A DNA stretch of 64,000 nucleotides from Suillus spraguei (lineage: Eukaryota > Basidiomycota > Agaricomycetes > Boletales > Suillaceae). Under the pieces are notes generated by a model. The model was not told the DNA's origin. It saw only the letters and a list, made by a program, of their open reading frames with translations, and made no database searches. How positions within the stretch are numbered: the stretch's first letter is position 1; the number at the start of each line of letters is the position of its first letter. The position numbers and the translations under genes were made by a program. Below, in pieces: positions 32,198-42,912 of this stretch. The stretch lies in the NCBI GenBank assembly GCA_016800925.1, contig JABCPU010000186.1:62001-126000 (forward strand). Direction: 5' to 3'.

Positions 32198-32251
32198 TTC
32201 AATGGTGGTAGTTGATCAAGTGCTAGTGCGAGTTGATTGACTGAAGGGTAA

Positions 32252-35200
32252 TCAGAGGGCATGTTGCTTCTTATAAGCATTCAGGATTTGAGCGGAGTTC
32301 TTCAAGTTCTTTTCTGGGAGCCATTCGTTATCTCCCAATGAATATCCTTTCCAAGAGACGAGATAGCATTGGCGGATGCCGGTTCCTTTGTGAGAAAGAA
32401 TAGCTTCTATTTCATATTCTTCTTCTTCTTCGATGATATCAGGTGGTGGTTCGGGGAAGTTCGGGCCGTGTACGTCTGTTTCGTTATAGGATGATAAGAC
32501 AGAAGCGTAAACGTGGGGTGGATTTTCCACTGCGGAGGGAGTTTGAGCGTGAACGTGATGGGAGATAAGACATCGATGATCGGGAAAGGTCCGTATCGCT
32601 TTGGGGCAAGTTTCCTTGATGGGAGTTTGAGTCTAAGATTGGCGGCAGATAGCCAAACCTTATCTCCAATCTTCCATGGGGTGTACTTATCTCCTCGGGA
32701 TCGTTCGGCCATTGTCTGCATTGCGATGTTATGACAGGCGATTGCTTCTTCTCTTATCTTCTGCAGAGATCGTACTCGGTCTTCTGCTGCAGGGACTGAT
32801 GAATCGGGGATAAGATGAGGGATAGCACGTGGTTCATATCCCATCATCAGATAAAAGGGTGATGCATTCCTTGCATCGTGTTTTCGGTGGTTGTGGACGA
32901 ATTCGGCAATTGGTAGGTGTTCTACCCAATCTTCGGGGTTGTTACGGCAGTAGATGCGGAGGTATGTTTCAAGTTCTTGATTTAGCCTTTCAGTTTGGCC
33001 ATCAGTCTGTGGGTGGTAAGCCGTGGATGGAGCGATGACATAGTCGAGAAGTCGGGCAAGTTCCTTGGAGAAGCGAGATAGGAATTGCGGTCCTCGATCC
33101 AAGATGACTTTGTCATGGAGTCCAAATCGTCGGTAAACATGTTTTAAAAATAGCTTAGCCAACCTTCTGAAGTGATGGTTTTCAACAAGGGGTAATAATT
33201 ACCCCCTTTGTAAGGCCATGGTCTACCACGACCATGATACTGTCAAAGCCTCCAGAGACGGGAGGTCAGTGATAAGGTCACAGAGACTTGAGAGAACGGG
33301 CGAACAGCCGATGAGGGAATAGGTGTGAGCGGGGGTCGAACGGGATGAGTATCCGCTTTCATTTGCTGACAAAGGGCACAACCCTCAACATATCCGAATA
33401 TAAGAGCCCATGGCAGGCCACCAGGCTTCCCGTTTCACGAGTTCTTCAGTTTTGAATCTACCGGGATGTCCTGCGGTAGGATGATCATGATACCTTTTCA
33501 GGATATCGGAGTGATGCGCCGGTGGAATATAGGCGCGGTTCTTAAAATAGAGGACGTTCTCCTCAATCTTCCAGTCAGAGAGGGCCGATTTCATAGGAGG
33601 AAGGCACACGCCATCAAGGGCATCAGACGCTGTCTTGAAGACAGGGTCGTCGAGGGGGTCAGAGGATGACAGACATCCTTCAGTCGGTGTCAATAAGACG
33701 AACGAATAAACCGTCAGGAAGGAGGGTCTGGTCCTCGTTATCGTCTTTGCCAGAATCATAATCAGGCCTGCGGGATAGTGCATCAGGTCCGCTAATTTAG
33801 TACCTGCAACGTGATGCAGTTCAATGTCATAGATAGACAAAATCAATTGCCAACGTGCTTGGCGACGGGTAAGCTTCTGTGCACTTCTAAAGTACAGAAG
33901 GTTCTTGTGGTCAGTGAATACCAGGACGGGGTGTGGGTTTCCTTCAAGATAATGACGCCATTCGTTCAGTGCCCGGATCACGGCAAGGAGTTCCCGATCA
34001 AAGATCTGATAGTTCGTTCTGCAGGGTTTAAGGACTGTGAGAGGTATGCACATGGGTGATAAACACCATTCTCATCAGTCTGTAATAGAACTCCGCCAGT
34101 TGCTACGAGTGAAGCGTCGGTAGCAATAGCAAATTGTCGAGAAGGATCAGGGTTACGGAGTACCGGTTGGGATGTGAAGCGTCGTTTCAGTTCTTCAAAG
34201 GTGTCCATACATTCGTTGACCATTCAAAGGCCTTGTCCTTCTTTGTTAAATCGATAAGGGGTCGAGCGATGTCAGAGTAGTGGGAAATGAACGTGCGGTA
34301 GAAGTTGCAAAAGCCGAGGAATGACCGAACATCTTTTACAGATTTCGGGACTGGCCATTCGGAGATTCCCTTGGTTTTGGCGATGTCCATAGCAACTTGT
34401 CCGGGGCGAATTATCATTCCGAGGTATTCCACTTCTTCTGCATCGAAGGTACATTTCTCCGGTTTCAAGAATAGGTGTTCTTTTCGTATCTTCATCAAAA
34501 CCCGTCTAGTCCGTTCACGGTGTTCTGTCATAGTCGTAGAGAAAATCAGGATATCGTCCATGTAGATAACCATCCATCCTTCATTGATTTCTTGTTGGAA
34601 GGTGCGATTCATATATGCTTGAAAGTTGCTGGGGAGTTACAAAGGCCGAAGAACATGACATTCGGTTCAAAGAATCCGTGTAAAAGCAGCTTTCCACCTA
34701 TCATCAGGATGGATGCGAATATTGTTATAACCGGACGAATATCCATTTTGTAAAGAATGTGCGTTGTGAAGGCGTGCGACGAGGGAAATAGGGAGTGGAA
34801 GCGGTAAGCGTTCTTGACTGTCCAATCATTGATGTAGCGATAATCTTGACAGGGACGCAATTCTCCACTCTTCTTTCCCACAAAGAAGAAGCCACTGGCT
34901 TGAGGTGACTTCGATTCTGAGATGAATCCTTTCGCAATGTTTTCATCGATAAACGTTTTGACGGCAGCGCGTTCTTTTTCTGATAGGGGTAAACCTTTGA
35001 TGTGCGGGGAATAAAACCGGGTTTAGTATCGATCCGATGATCAATACCAGGGCGTTCGGGTGGTAGTTTGTTCAGTCCATCTTTAGCAAAGACGTCTGCG
35101 AAGTCGTGCAAATAATCCGGGACCAATTCTTCGAAGGATTCTTTTTCTTTTCCTTCTCATCCGTGGCGAATTCCTGAGCTTTGTTACTATATTTTGGAGG

Positions 35201-36324
35201 GGAAGGGGAATGTGGAGTAGGAGGATTGCTCGAGTGAGAAGTTCCATCACGTGTCAAGGGTGTGTCCATGGATACTTCCTCTATGATCCTCATGCTGACT
35301 CCATCGGTATCGTATTCCACAAGAAATTCTCCATCTCCAAGTTCATACGAGGAAATTTCCGTACTTCTGGTGCATGCCAGACATCGTGCATGGTTGAATT
35401 GGTCATCATCCTCTGTTGGGATCAACGAGGGCACAGGTTCTTCTTTATCAGGACTTCTTCGATTGAAGCTGAAAGAGTTTTCGGGGGAACAAAGAACTTG
35501 GATAGTTTCGGTACTTGGTGCTTCGCCCTGGGAGTTCTTCTTCTGTTTTCTCTTTCCATGTTTCTGTTCTTCTATTGGCCGTTGCTCAATAGGTTCTTGT
35601 CCGACCCGATGCTCGGGTTCGGATTCATTCTTGCGCTTTTCCGCGCGGGAATCGGTGATACTGGCCTTGGCAGTTGGACACGTGGAGTGGGGTCTGTAGT
35701 ACGTGGCATTCGTACTTCTGGTTCTGGTCTTCAGGGGCATCAATAGGAGAAGCGATGAAAGGTTTCGGAAGACGGGAATGTTGCCATCTGTATGGTGATT
35801 GAAGAGTCGGGGCAACCCGTTCTTCTTCCGATCTTCGTCCAAGTCGATTTCGATTTCATCTGATTTCTCTGTCCGTGAAAGGACAAGTGTTTCAGCAGCC
35901 CAATCTATAATTGGGTTCATTGCTCGTAACCATGGGATTCCAAGGAGGATTTGATCTCTCCTTCCTATTTGGTGATGTTGAATTTTCCATACATGGTTCA
36001 GTCGTCATTTTGACCACTAGAAGCAGTAATGTGTGATCGGTCCTCCTTTTATAAGGTCCCATCTGCCGTTGTAACTCGAAATGGTGTTTTGAGTTTTCGT
36101 CGTGTGATTTGATGGAGTTTCACAAACTCTTCTGAGATGAATGTTCCTGCTGCTCCTGAATCGATAACAGCGGTGGTGTCGACGGATTTCAAGCGAGTAC
36201 GCGAGTGGAGGGTGATAGGGACACGAAGTTCTTTTCTTTCACCTACAGCGCGTACAAGTCTTAGTAATACATTGGGAGAAACATACGTCGAATCTTTGTT
36301 TCTCCAATCAAAAATCCTGAACAA
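32252..36324 (-). pseudogene. Pol of Gypsy element 2 with integrase and chromodomain
   Basis: Protease AVIDSGAAGTFISEEF lies near 36130-36190. RT in several frames contains DILIFSTTMTEHRERTRR and WMVIYMDDILIF near 34550-34580. RNase H spans about 33800-34150. The integrase zinc region shows RYHDHPTAGHPGRFKTEELV (about 33420-33480). The integrase core and C-terminus at 32407-33162 show VILDRGPQFLSRF (Asp), AYHPQTDGQTERLNQELE (Glu) and the GPF/Y-like KRYGPFPIIDVL. A chromodomain at 32252-32480 reads YEIEAILSHKG then YLVSWKGYSLGDNEWLPEKN, which would steer integration to methylated histone H3. At least five frame changes break the reading; no CGA-to-TGA stop is seen at the two sites mutated in element 1. 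Confidence 0.88.
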
Positions 36325-37140
36325 TCCGTCTCACGTTTCTTCATCTTCTTCTTCCCTTTGACTTCGGTTTGTCGGAGTGGGTCTTCTTCTTTCTTTCAGG
36401 ACAATTATGGATGCGGTGTCCTGTTTTCTTGCATCCGAAGCATTGTCCTTTCTTCATGCATTCGGATCTCTCCATATCGGAGATTCGATCTACGACCATT
36501 GCGTTGGAATCACGGTTTGGAATATACCGTGCATTCCGTAGTTCTTCTTCTTCTGTTGTGGAGCATGACGTGTCCTCATGGCTTAAGCTGATGATGGGCG
36601 TTGTCAATAGCAACACATTGCAGCACAACTTCTCTGAATATTTCGGAGACATCTCCTGTATTGAAAAGCTTTGTAAGGATACCCCAATTAAGGCCATCTT
36701 GGAAGAACTGGATCTTCGTTGCATTGTCAGTGATTTGAGCCTTGGCTGCAAGTGCCTCAAAGTCAGCGACATAGGTGTGGAGATCTCCAGTTCCTTGTTT
36801 GAGATCTCTGAGTCTTGTGAGCGCGGTTCCTTTAGTGTCCACTGGTTCGAATGCTTCTTTGAAGCTCTTCATAAAATCTGCCATCGTCCCATAACCAACT
36901 TTTTGTCCGGAAGTGTCGGTAGATTGGGCATGTTCAAGGAATTGTTCCTTCCAAGATTTGGCATTCCTTTCGGTCATAAAGGATGTTATGTAGATGATCT
37001 TCTGTTTGTCGGTGGTGTAAAGCTTTTCATTGATGTCAAAGTGCAAATTGCATGACTGGATAAACTCGCGAGAGTTATCACGATCTCCATCAAAACCAAT
37101 TGGTTGACCGATCTTGTATTCAAATTCTTTGGGTCGACAT
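36312..37140 (-). pseudogene. Gag of Gypsy element 2, frameshifted
   Basis: It is homologous to Gag of element 1. The ATG at 37140 is followed by one extra base (GTCGACCCAAAGAATTT against GTCGACCAAAGAATTC in element 4). The main frame runs 36576-37046, then shifts near 36590-36600 into the frame with the CCHC knuckle CFGCKKTGHRIHNC (about 36400-36440). Confidence 0.85.
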
Positions 37141-37340
37141 GGTTGATGTTCTTCTGGTGAGTTATACTTTCTCGGTGCCTACACGCGCTGTCTTGCTGTC
37201 CGTCAGGGCTTTTCTTCTGTCAGGGGGCTTCCTCTTGACAATCTGCTCAGCGTACGCGTACGCTAGTCTGCTGATCTAAGCGATCAGGGTTCAGGGTCGA
37301 AGACTGGATAGTCGATGATCAAAATGTGACTTTAATCTTT

Positions 37341-37806
37341 TGTTACGAACTGGGGTGGCGTCACCAGCGACAGTGAAAAGACACAGACGGTCTGCTGGGA
37401 GTTCTTACAATGTCCAAAAGAGGACAAGGTGAAAGTACAAGGAATGCGTTCCAAGTACGATCAAGGGTTCAGCCTCAAAGACAAGTCAAGAGGTATCCGT
37501 GAGAATAGAGACTAAGGCTAAGGAGTGCTTAGACTTAGAGCGATTCAAGACGACTTAGGTTGGAGACCTAAGCGAAGGAGATTCCAGGTAAAACCCAGTA
37601 AGATTAAAGTAAGAATCTACTACAAGTACACGTGCTTAAATAGGCCAATATGTGCGCACGGCCAAGAGAGGTGGAAATGTAAGTGCGTATCCAAGAAGGA
37701 AGGCAACTATAGTACAAATGCATTGAGCATATGAGTCAGAGTCATGTTACGTAATATACAAGGTAAATGAAGTAGAAAATGAATCGGGGCACGTACGATT
37801 GTAACA
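37341..37806 (-). repeat. 5' LTR-A of Gypsy element 2
   Basis: It is bounded by TGTTACGAACTGGGG and GATTGTAACA on the plus strand, and is collinear with the 3' LTR at 30234 and with other LTR-A copies. Confidence 0.88.
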
Positions 37807-40360
37807 CCCACAGTTTTACAAAAAGGGTCCAGATGTTGGCAGCAAGTGAGCACAAACACAACAATGATATAAAAAACTCCTCTGAAATCAAAAATCACTC
37901 ACCAATCTTGGATTCATGGTCCTTCCAAAACCATCCAATCCCAAGTCAGCTCCAATTCCACCTGCACACCCCACAATCTTAGTGCCACTGGTGTCTGAGT
38001 CATTTGATGATGACAGTTCTGCCAGTGACTCGGACTCAGAAGATGCTGAACCTACACCAGAACTCAGCATGGGTCTTGCCAGCAACATGAATGTGGAGGA
38101 GATGTGGGAAGATGAGCTGCAGGAGCAGGAACAGGGTGGAGTCAAAGTGCGAGGTTGGTCTGAACTGAGAGAGCAGATCAAGGAAGATCTTCAACAAAAG
38201 GGCGGGAAGACACACTTATCACTTTCTCAGATAAACCAATTATTACTGATCCAGAACTTTGCAACACTTCGGCTAAAAGGAATGGGTCGCATCACAGCAA
38301 GTCTCAAGATTGCTCATCAGTGGCATGAAGATGAAGGAGTACACTTTGCATGAAAGATACAAGCACTTGCACGGCACTATCAAGTTTTCCAACAGCTTTC
38401 AACAGAGAGGTGTGGTGAGCGAGAGAATGCATTAAGCCCTCTCAAAGACGAGAGGCTCAGCTTGGTTGTCATCAGTGGCTAATGTCACAGCCAATTGGTG
38501 CAATTACTCCACGCAACTTCCAACACAGTCTTAACACCACCATTATTCTATCATTCTTACACAGCCACTTTGTGAACAAACTGCAAGACAATGGCTAATC
38601 AAACTGGGGTGGCAGCACACAGTCTTATGAAAAGAAGTCTACATGGATGGTCATGAGTGTGAGGCTGTGAAAAAGTATCAACAAGATGTATTCTTACCTG
38701 CAATGGCTGCTTTTGAGTCATGCATGATGCATTATGAAGGCCCAGAGTTGTGTCATGTTGAACTGAAATTGACACCTGGAGAAGCAGAGGTCATTGCAGT
38801 TTGGCACAACAAGTGCTGCTTTCATGCAAACAATTCTGTTACGAACTGGGGTGGCATCACCAGCGACAGTGAAAAGACACAGCCAGTCTGCTGGGAAGTT
38901 TTACTACATTCAAAAGAGAACAAGGACAGCGAGTACGCAGAGGATTCTGAGTAAGAACAGGGGTTAAGTCTAGGAGTTGCGACTCAAAGACAATCAAGAA
39001 TAATGACTAAGGCTAAGGAGTGCTTAGACTTAGAAACAATTCAGATGACTTAGGTTGGAGACCTAAGTGAAGGATATTCCAGGTAAAACCCAGTAAGATT
39101 AAAGTGAAGTATACAAGCGTAATACAACATGCTTAAATATGCCAATATGTGCGCACAGACCAAGAGGAGTGTGAGAATGTAAGTGCATATCCTAAGAAGG
39201 AAAGCAACTATAGTACAGATGTGTTGAACATATGAGTCAAGAAGTATGTCACATGATATACAAGGTAAAAGATGAAGGGAAAATAGATAGGGGCACATAC
39301 AATTGTAACAGATTCCAAGACACAATCCTAGTGAGTTATATTGCCTGTAATTCAGTTCATTGACAGGAAAATAGTATGCTGCCTGGTCAACAAATCCTAC
39401 AAAGAAAGGGGAAAGGAAGAATCATTCATGTGTCTGAATTTATTGATGTGATTGATGGTTGACTCACTGTGTAATGAACAGGGCGAAGTCATTGAAGAAG
39501 CCCAAAAAATTATTTATCCTGGTGCAAACAGTTCAGACACTTGGTGGGACAACACACAGTTACTCACACAAATGAAGGACAAGACCTGTATTTTTGAGGC
39601 TGCACATCCAGGCCGTGTAGCGCTCTTCATTTTTGACCAATCCTCAGCTCATGCATCTCTTACAGAAGATGCTTTACATGCATTTGACATGAACAAATCT
39701 AATGGGGGCAAACAGTGGCATCAGCACGACATGATCATCCCACAGTCTAATCCAGTTGCTGAGCATTGTGGGAAAGTTCAAAAAATGACATGACCAGATG
39801 GCCATCCAAAAGGCCTGCAACAAGTTCTTGAAGAATGGGATTTGACATGCAAAAAATGTGAGCCAAGTGTGCACCTGTCTGCCCATGGGAGAGTACCAAT
39901 TGCTGTATGGCTTGTCTTCTCAGCCAGCAAGAGGACTTCACAAATCAGTTATCAATGCTTGAAACACTCATCAAGAAAGCTGGACACAAGTGCATTTTCC
40001 TCCTGAAGTTTCATTGCGAACTTAATCCAATTGAAATGGTAGGCTAGTTCAAGCTGTTCATGTCAGTCTCTGCTTATACTGACATGATTTCATGGTAGTA
40101 TTGGGGCTGGTGCAAATATCACTATTGTGAAGTGCTGAAGAAGACCTTTGATGGTGCAAAGCATTGTGTGCGAGAGCAACTTGATGCATGTCCAGCTGAC
40201 GTGATTCGGTGGTTTATCAATCATTCATGCTTATCAATTGGGTCTCACAGGAAAGGCAGCCAAATGGGCAGTTTAGAAGCAGAAGCAACACAGGCAAGTC
40301 TCGCAGCATGCGATGATGTCGATTGAAGCGGTGCTAGGCAGTACATAGTGGTAAATAGAT
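37807..40360 (+). pseudogene. Decayed DDE transposase, split by a solo LTR
   Basis: The N-terminal part at 37916-38353 is acidic (SFDDDSSASDSDSEDAEP) and then reads INQLLLIQNFATLRLKGMG. A middle part at 38643-38836 reads DGHECEAVKKYQQDVFLPAM and KLTPGEAEVIAVWHNKCCFH. It resumes after the LTR with FDQSSAHASL and IIPQSNP at 39452-39793. The C-terminal piece with LDACPADVIRWFINHS lies at 40132-40330. These phrases match, from memory, a common basidiomycete DDE-type transposase. Frameshifts and stops are numerous. Terminal repeats were not found, so the element limits are uncertain. Confidence 0.65.
38837..39310 (-). mobile_element. Solo LTR-A inside the DDE transposase
   Basis: It runs from TGTTACGAACTGGGG to AATTGTAACA, 474 bp. 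Flanks AATTC and GATTC are a 5-bp target duplication with one substitution. The transposase reading frame is interrupted exactly at these points (CCFHANNS). Confidence 0.88.
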
Positions 40361-40978
40361 ACTTTTGAAAATAGCCAAAAATTTGGCCAACCCAAAACCG
40401 CGTGGGAAAATTAGTTTGAGACCAGTTTGAGACGTATTTCCGCTCCCTGAAGCCATTCCGGTGGTCAGATTTGTACTCAAAAAATGTTCTGGGGTCAGAA
40501 ACAAAATTGTCGAGTTTGTCTGTCCGCAACTGTAACCTCCCTCCAATCCAGCTAACGGACTCTTATCTTCGTCACTATTTTGGTTAGCGGGCCGCGGCTT
40601 GCTTGGGCCCAAGCCCCGGCTTTGGGCCGGCTTGGGCTCACGGCCCAGGCTTGAAGTCTGGTAAGCCTAAGCCGGGGCTTTGAGCCCAAGCCGGGCCGGA
40701 ACATCACACAATTTGAATCTATCCGGCGGTCTCCATTTCTCCTGTCCGTCACAGAGCCGACGAATGGTGTTAGTGGTTTACTCCCAGAAATGTTGTTTAA
40801 ATATTAATATTTAGTGACGAGCTCGACTCGGAAGGAGCCGAAACGGTGGCTTAAACCTTAAATCGTCGGTGGATAAATACAGTAGCTAGTTTTTGTGTAC
40901 GCTACGCGTTTGTCAGCGGGTTCCCTGCGTGTCTGAGACTTGGGGATAACTCAATAAATGTTTAGCCAGATTTTTCAG
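40361..40978. other. Intergenic with GC-rich inverted repeats
   Basis: No gene is seen. At about 40588-40700 a strikingly GC-rich patch has GGGCCCAAGCCCCGGCTT and the inverse word AAGCCGGGGCTT about 50 bp later, plus several GGGCCGG words. It could fold into a long hairpin. The rest is ordinary sequence upstream of the secreted-protein gene. Confidence 0.5.
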
Positions 40979-40990
40979 CATATAAAAGCA
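40979..40990 (+). promoter_or_regulatory. TATA box of the secreted-protein gene
   Basis: CATATAAAAGCA lies about 65-75 bp upstream of the ATG at 41053. This is consistent with a short 5' UTR. Confidence 0.6.
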
Positions 40991-41052
40991 GGCTGCTACC
41001 TGAGAGTTATGACAACGTATTCGAACAAATCTCATATTACCTCGTGCAACCA

Positions 41053-41313
41053 ATGCATTTCTCCTTGCTCGCCATCATTCCTGCTCTGACGGCATTTATG
41101 TCTGTCAGTGCCACGCCCGCGGTTTTCAGCAGGAAAGATTGTATATCTCCTGGAAAGCTTTGCTTCGAAAATTCGAAAAACTTGGGGACTTGCTGCCCTC
41201 CAAACGCGTGTGCAATTTTAAACGTAGGTTTGCTTTAGATCCCCTGACAAGATTTAACCTTGTGACTCACCCTCTGTGCTTCATAATAGGGTAACGACTA
41301 TGGTATATGCTGA
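41053..41313 (+). CDS. Small secreted cysteine-rich protein with knottin-like spacing
   Basis: A 64-residue product from two exons (41053-41223 and 41290-41313; 66-bp GT..AG intron, phase 0). Residues 1-22 form a signal peptide (MHFSLLAIIPALTAFMSVSA). The mature part has six cysteines in the order C-x6-C-x9-CC-x4-C-x9-C, the framework of inhibitor cystine-knot (knottin) peptides. The last cysteine is in the second exon. In fungi such proteins are secreted effector-like or defence-related peptides; activity cannot be told from sequence. A TATA box precedes it and no breaks are seen. An MFS transporter and its partial duplicate lie downstream on the other strand. Confidence 0.7.
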
Positions 41314-41890
41314 ACCAGGTTCCTAATAGTTGTTATGTCGGGAGAGTGAGTGATGTTTCTGCCTTCATGTGAGAGTTATTGTTCATGGCTTGATTCCTAG
41401 CGACTTGTTGAGTTTGCCATTATGGTCGTTATTGTGCCAACTTTCACTGCTGCAGCAATGAGAAACCTTGAATAGAATAGAGCAATATCTCATACCCTCA
41501 ACATGACATTGACTTCAATCGCAATATATGTGTGAGCAGAAAATTGGCACATCCGACCAATTCTGATGCCTGGGCTCAGGTTTAAACTTGCTTGACGACG
41601 TGTAAAGGAATTGATGTCTAAGACTCTAAGCTTCAACCTTGACCTCGACATGTTCAGGGGTGTCAGTTTCCCTGTTAGTCGTTCAGATTTCATTTCCAAG
41701 AGGAAAGAAGGTACGCGAAAACCATCAAGGTATCGTGGATAATGACTGATTTCTCACTTAGCGTCGCGCCAGTAAGCGTGCAATGTTTGCCCTGCAATTT
41801 GATGAATGCCATCCTTTCCCAATGAAGTTGGACGTGACTGAATCCAGCGTCCAGACAGGGTCAAGCTGCAAACACCCTACTCAATTTGCG
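41314..41890. other. Intergenic, no gene seen
   Basis: This is the 3' flank of the secreted-protein gene. Short open stretches on both strands lack homology or splice logic that I can recognise. Confidence 0.4.
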
Positions 41891-41894
41891 TATA

Positions 41895-42290
41895 ACTAAC
41901 GTTCGGAACAGTGGCATCCTCACTTTTTTGCCTGGTCAGATGGCGTCGCCGGATACAGCACATGCGAACACAAATATCGGACATATGATAAAGAAATTCA
42001 ACTATCACGACAATAGGACGGTCAACTTCAAAGAGAACTGCAGGTATTTGAAAACACCTACGCCATACACTTTCTGTATCCGGGGGAGCAACGGATCAGT
42101 CGTCCCGTCATTCCATCCAGCTAGGTACATTGAGCCACAAACTGTGGCAAATTGCACTCTTGCGCGCAGCCGCTGATGTTTCGTCTGAGGTTTCAGGTCA
42201 GAGTCAGAGTCTGCCCTTGAAACACTTGTGGACGGCCCCAGTCACATTTCAATTCATTCCTTGTGCTTGATACTTTCTTCAAGATTGTTG
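41895..42290 (-). pseudogene. Duplicated N-terminal exon of the MFS transporter
   Basis: The minus strand reads RLRARVQFATVCGSMYLAGW and then NDGTTDPLLPRIQKVYGVG. This is nearly the same as the first membrane exon of the MFS gene at 44690-44810, and it continues into the second membrane segment. No downstream MFS exons follow, so it is a partial segmental duplicate of about 400 bp. Confidence 0.75.
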
Positions 42291-42337
42291 ATCATGCGGA
42301 TAAATGTCCCTGCTAGTCCAAGATAACCATTTAACTA

Positions 42338-42860
42338 CTACTGGTAAGCCAGTACATAAGGAAGCGTAAAACTTACCACTAATATTGGTGCAATTCCAGA
42401 AGCACGCTGTGGCAGAACCGCACTAAGCTCAGGATCCTTCCCACTCGTGTAGAGGGGCGAACTGCCGTCTGGGAGGTTAGCCAGCATTGAATATATGAAG
42501 CTACACGACATGCGATTCAACCTCGAGCTTGATGCAGCACGTGTAAAGTTCAATCCCAGCATAAGATCCTTATTCCCCTCACACATCGGAAGTCAATAAG
42601 GTCTCGTGAGCATCATGATAACATAACTTTACTCAGATATCGCTTCCTCGTAATCTGCCACTCTACACTCGATTGACCATGTCGTGATTCACAGCGGTGC
42701 CCTTGGGAAGATGACAGATCATCTTCAATGCCTGGGGAACATTGGTGATCACACCGCCATCACCCAGATTGAACGAGTTATCCACATTTTCTTGGCTATA
42801 TGAGACTCCACATCTTCCAATGAGTGTAAGTTCAATCCATTACGCTGTCAACAAGTGTCT
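42338..42860 (-). other. Unrecognised multi-exon coding remnant
   Basis: Minus-strand phrases ENVDNSFNLGDGGVITNV then PQALKMICHLPKGTAVNHDM (about 42670-42790), ADYEEAISE, and GLNFTRAASSSRLNRMS then SAVLPQRASGIAPILV (42338-42586) look like real coding with introns. I do not recognise the family. Start and end are not visible and a stop interrupts near 42670. It lies between the MFS gene and its duplicated exon. Confidence 0.4.
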
Positions 42861-42912
42861 TGTCACCAACCTATATTAATAAATGCATTATAATGGCAAG
42901 GTAGCTTGGACA

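Larger units (their letters stand above)
30234..37806 (-). mobile_element. Ty3/Gypsy chromodomain element 2, both LTRs present
   Basis: In minus-strand order: 5' LTR-A (37341-37806), gag, PR-RT-RNase H, integrase, chromodomain, an extra ORF, polypurine tract, 3' LTR-A (30234-30695). Length is about 7.57 kb. Flanking 5-mers (GATTG left, CCCAC right) do not match, so there is no intact target duplication. Confidence 0.9.

Noticed and set aside
41886..42176. Plus-strand ORF of 96 residues
   Set aside because: It is antisense to the duplicated MFS exon, whose minus-strand homology is clear.
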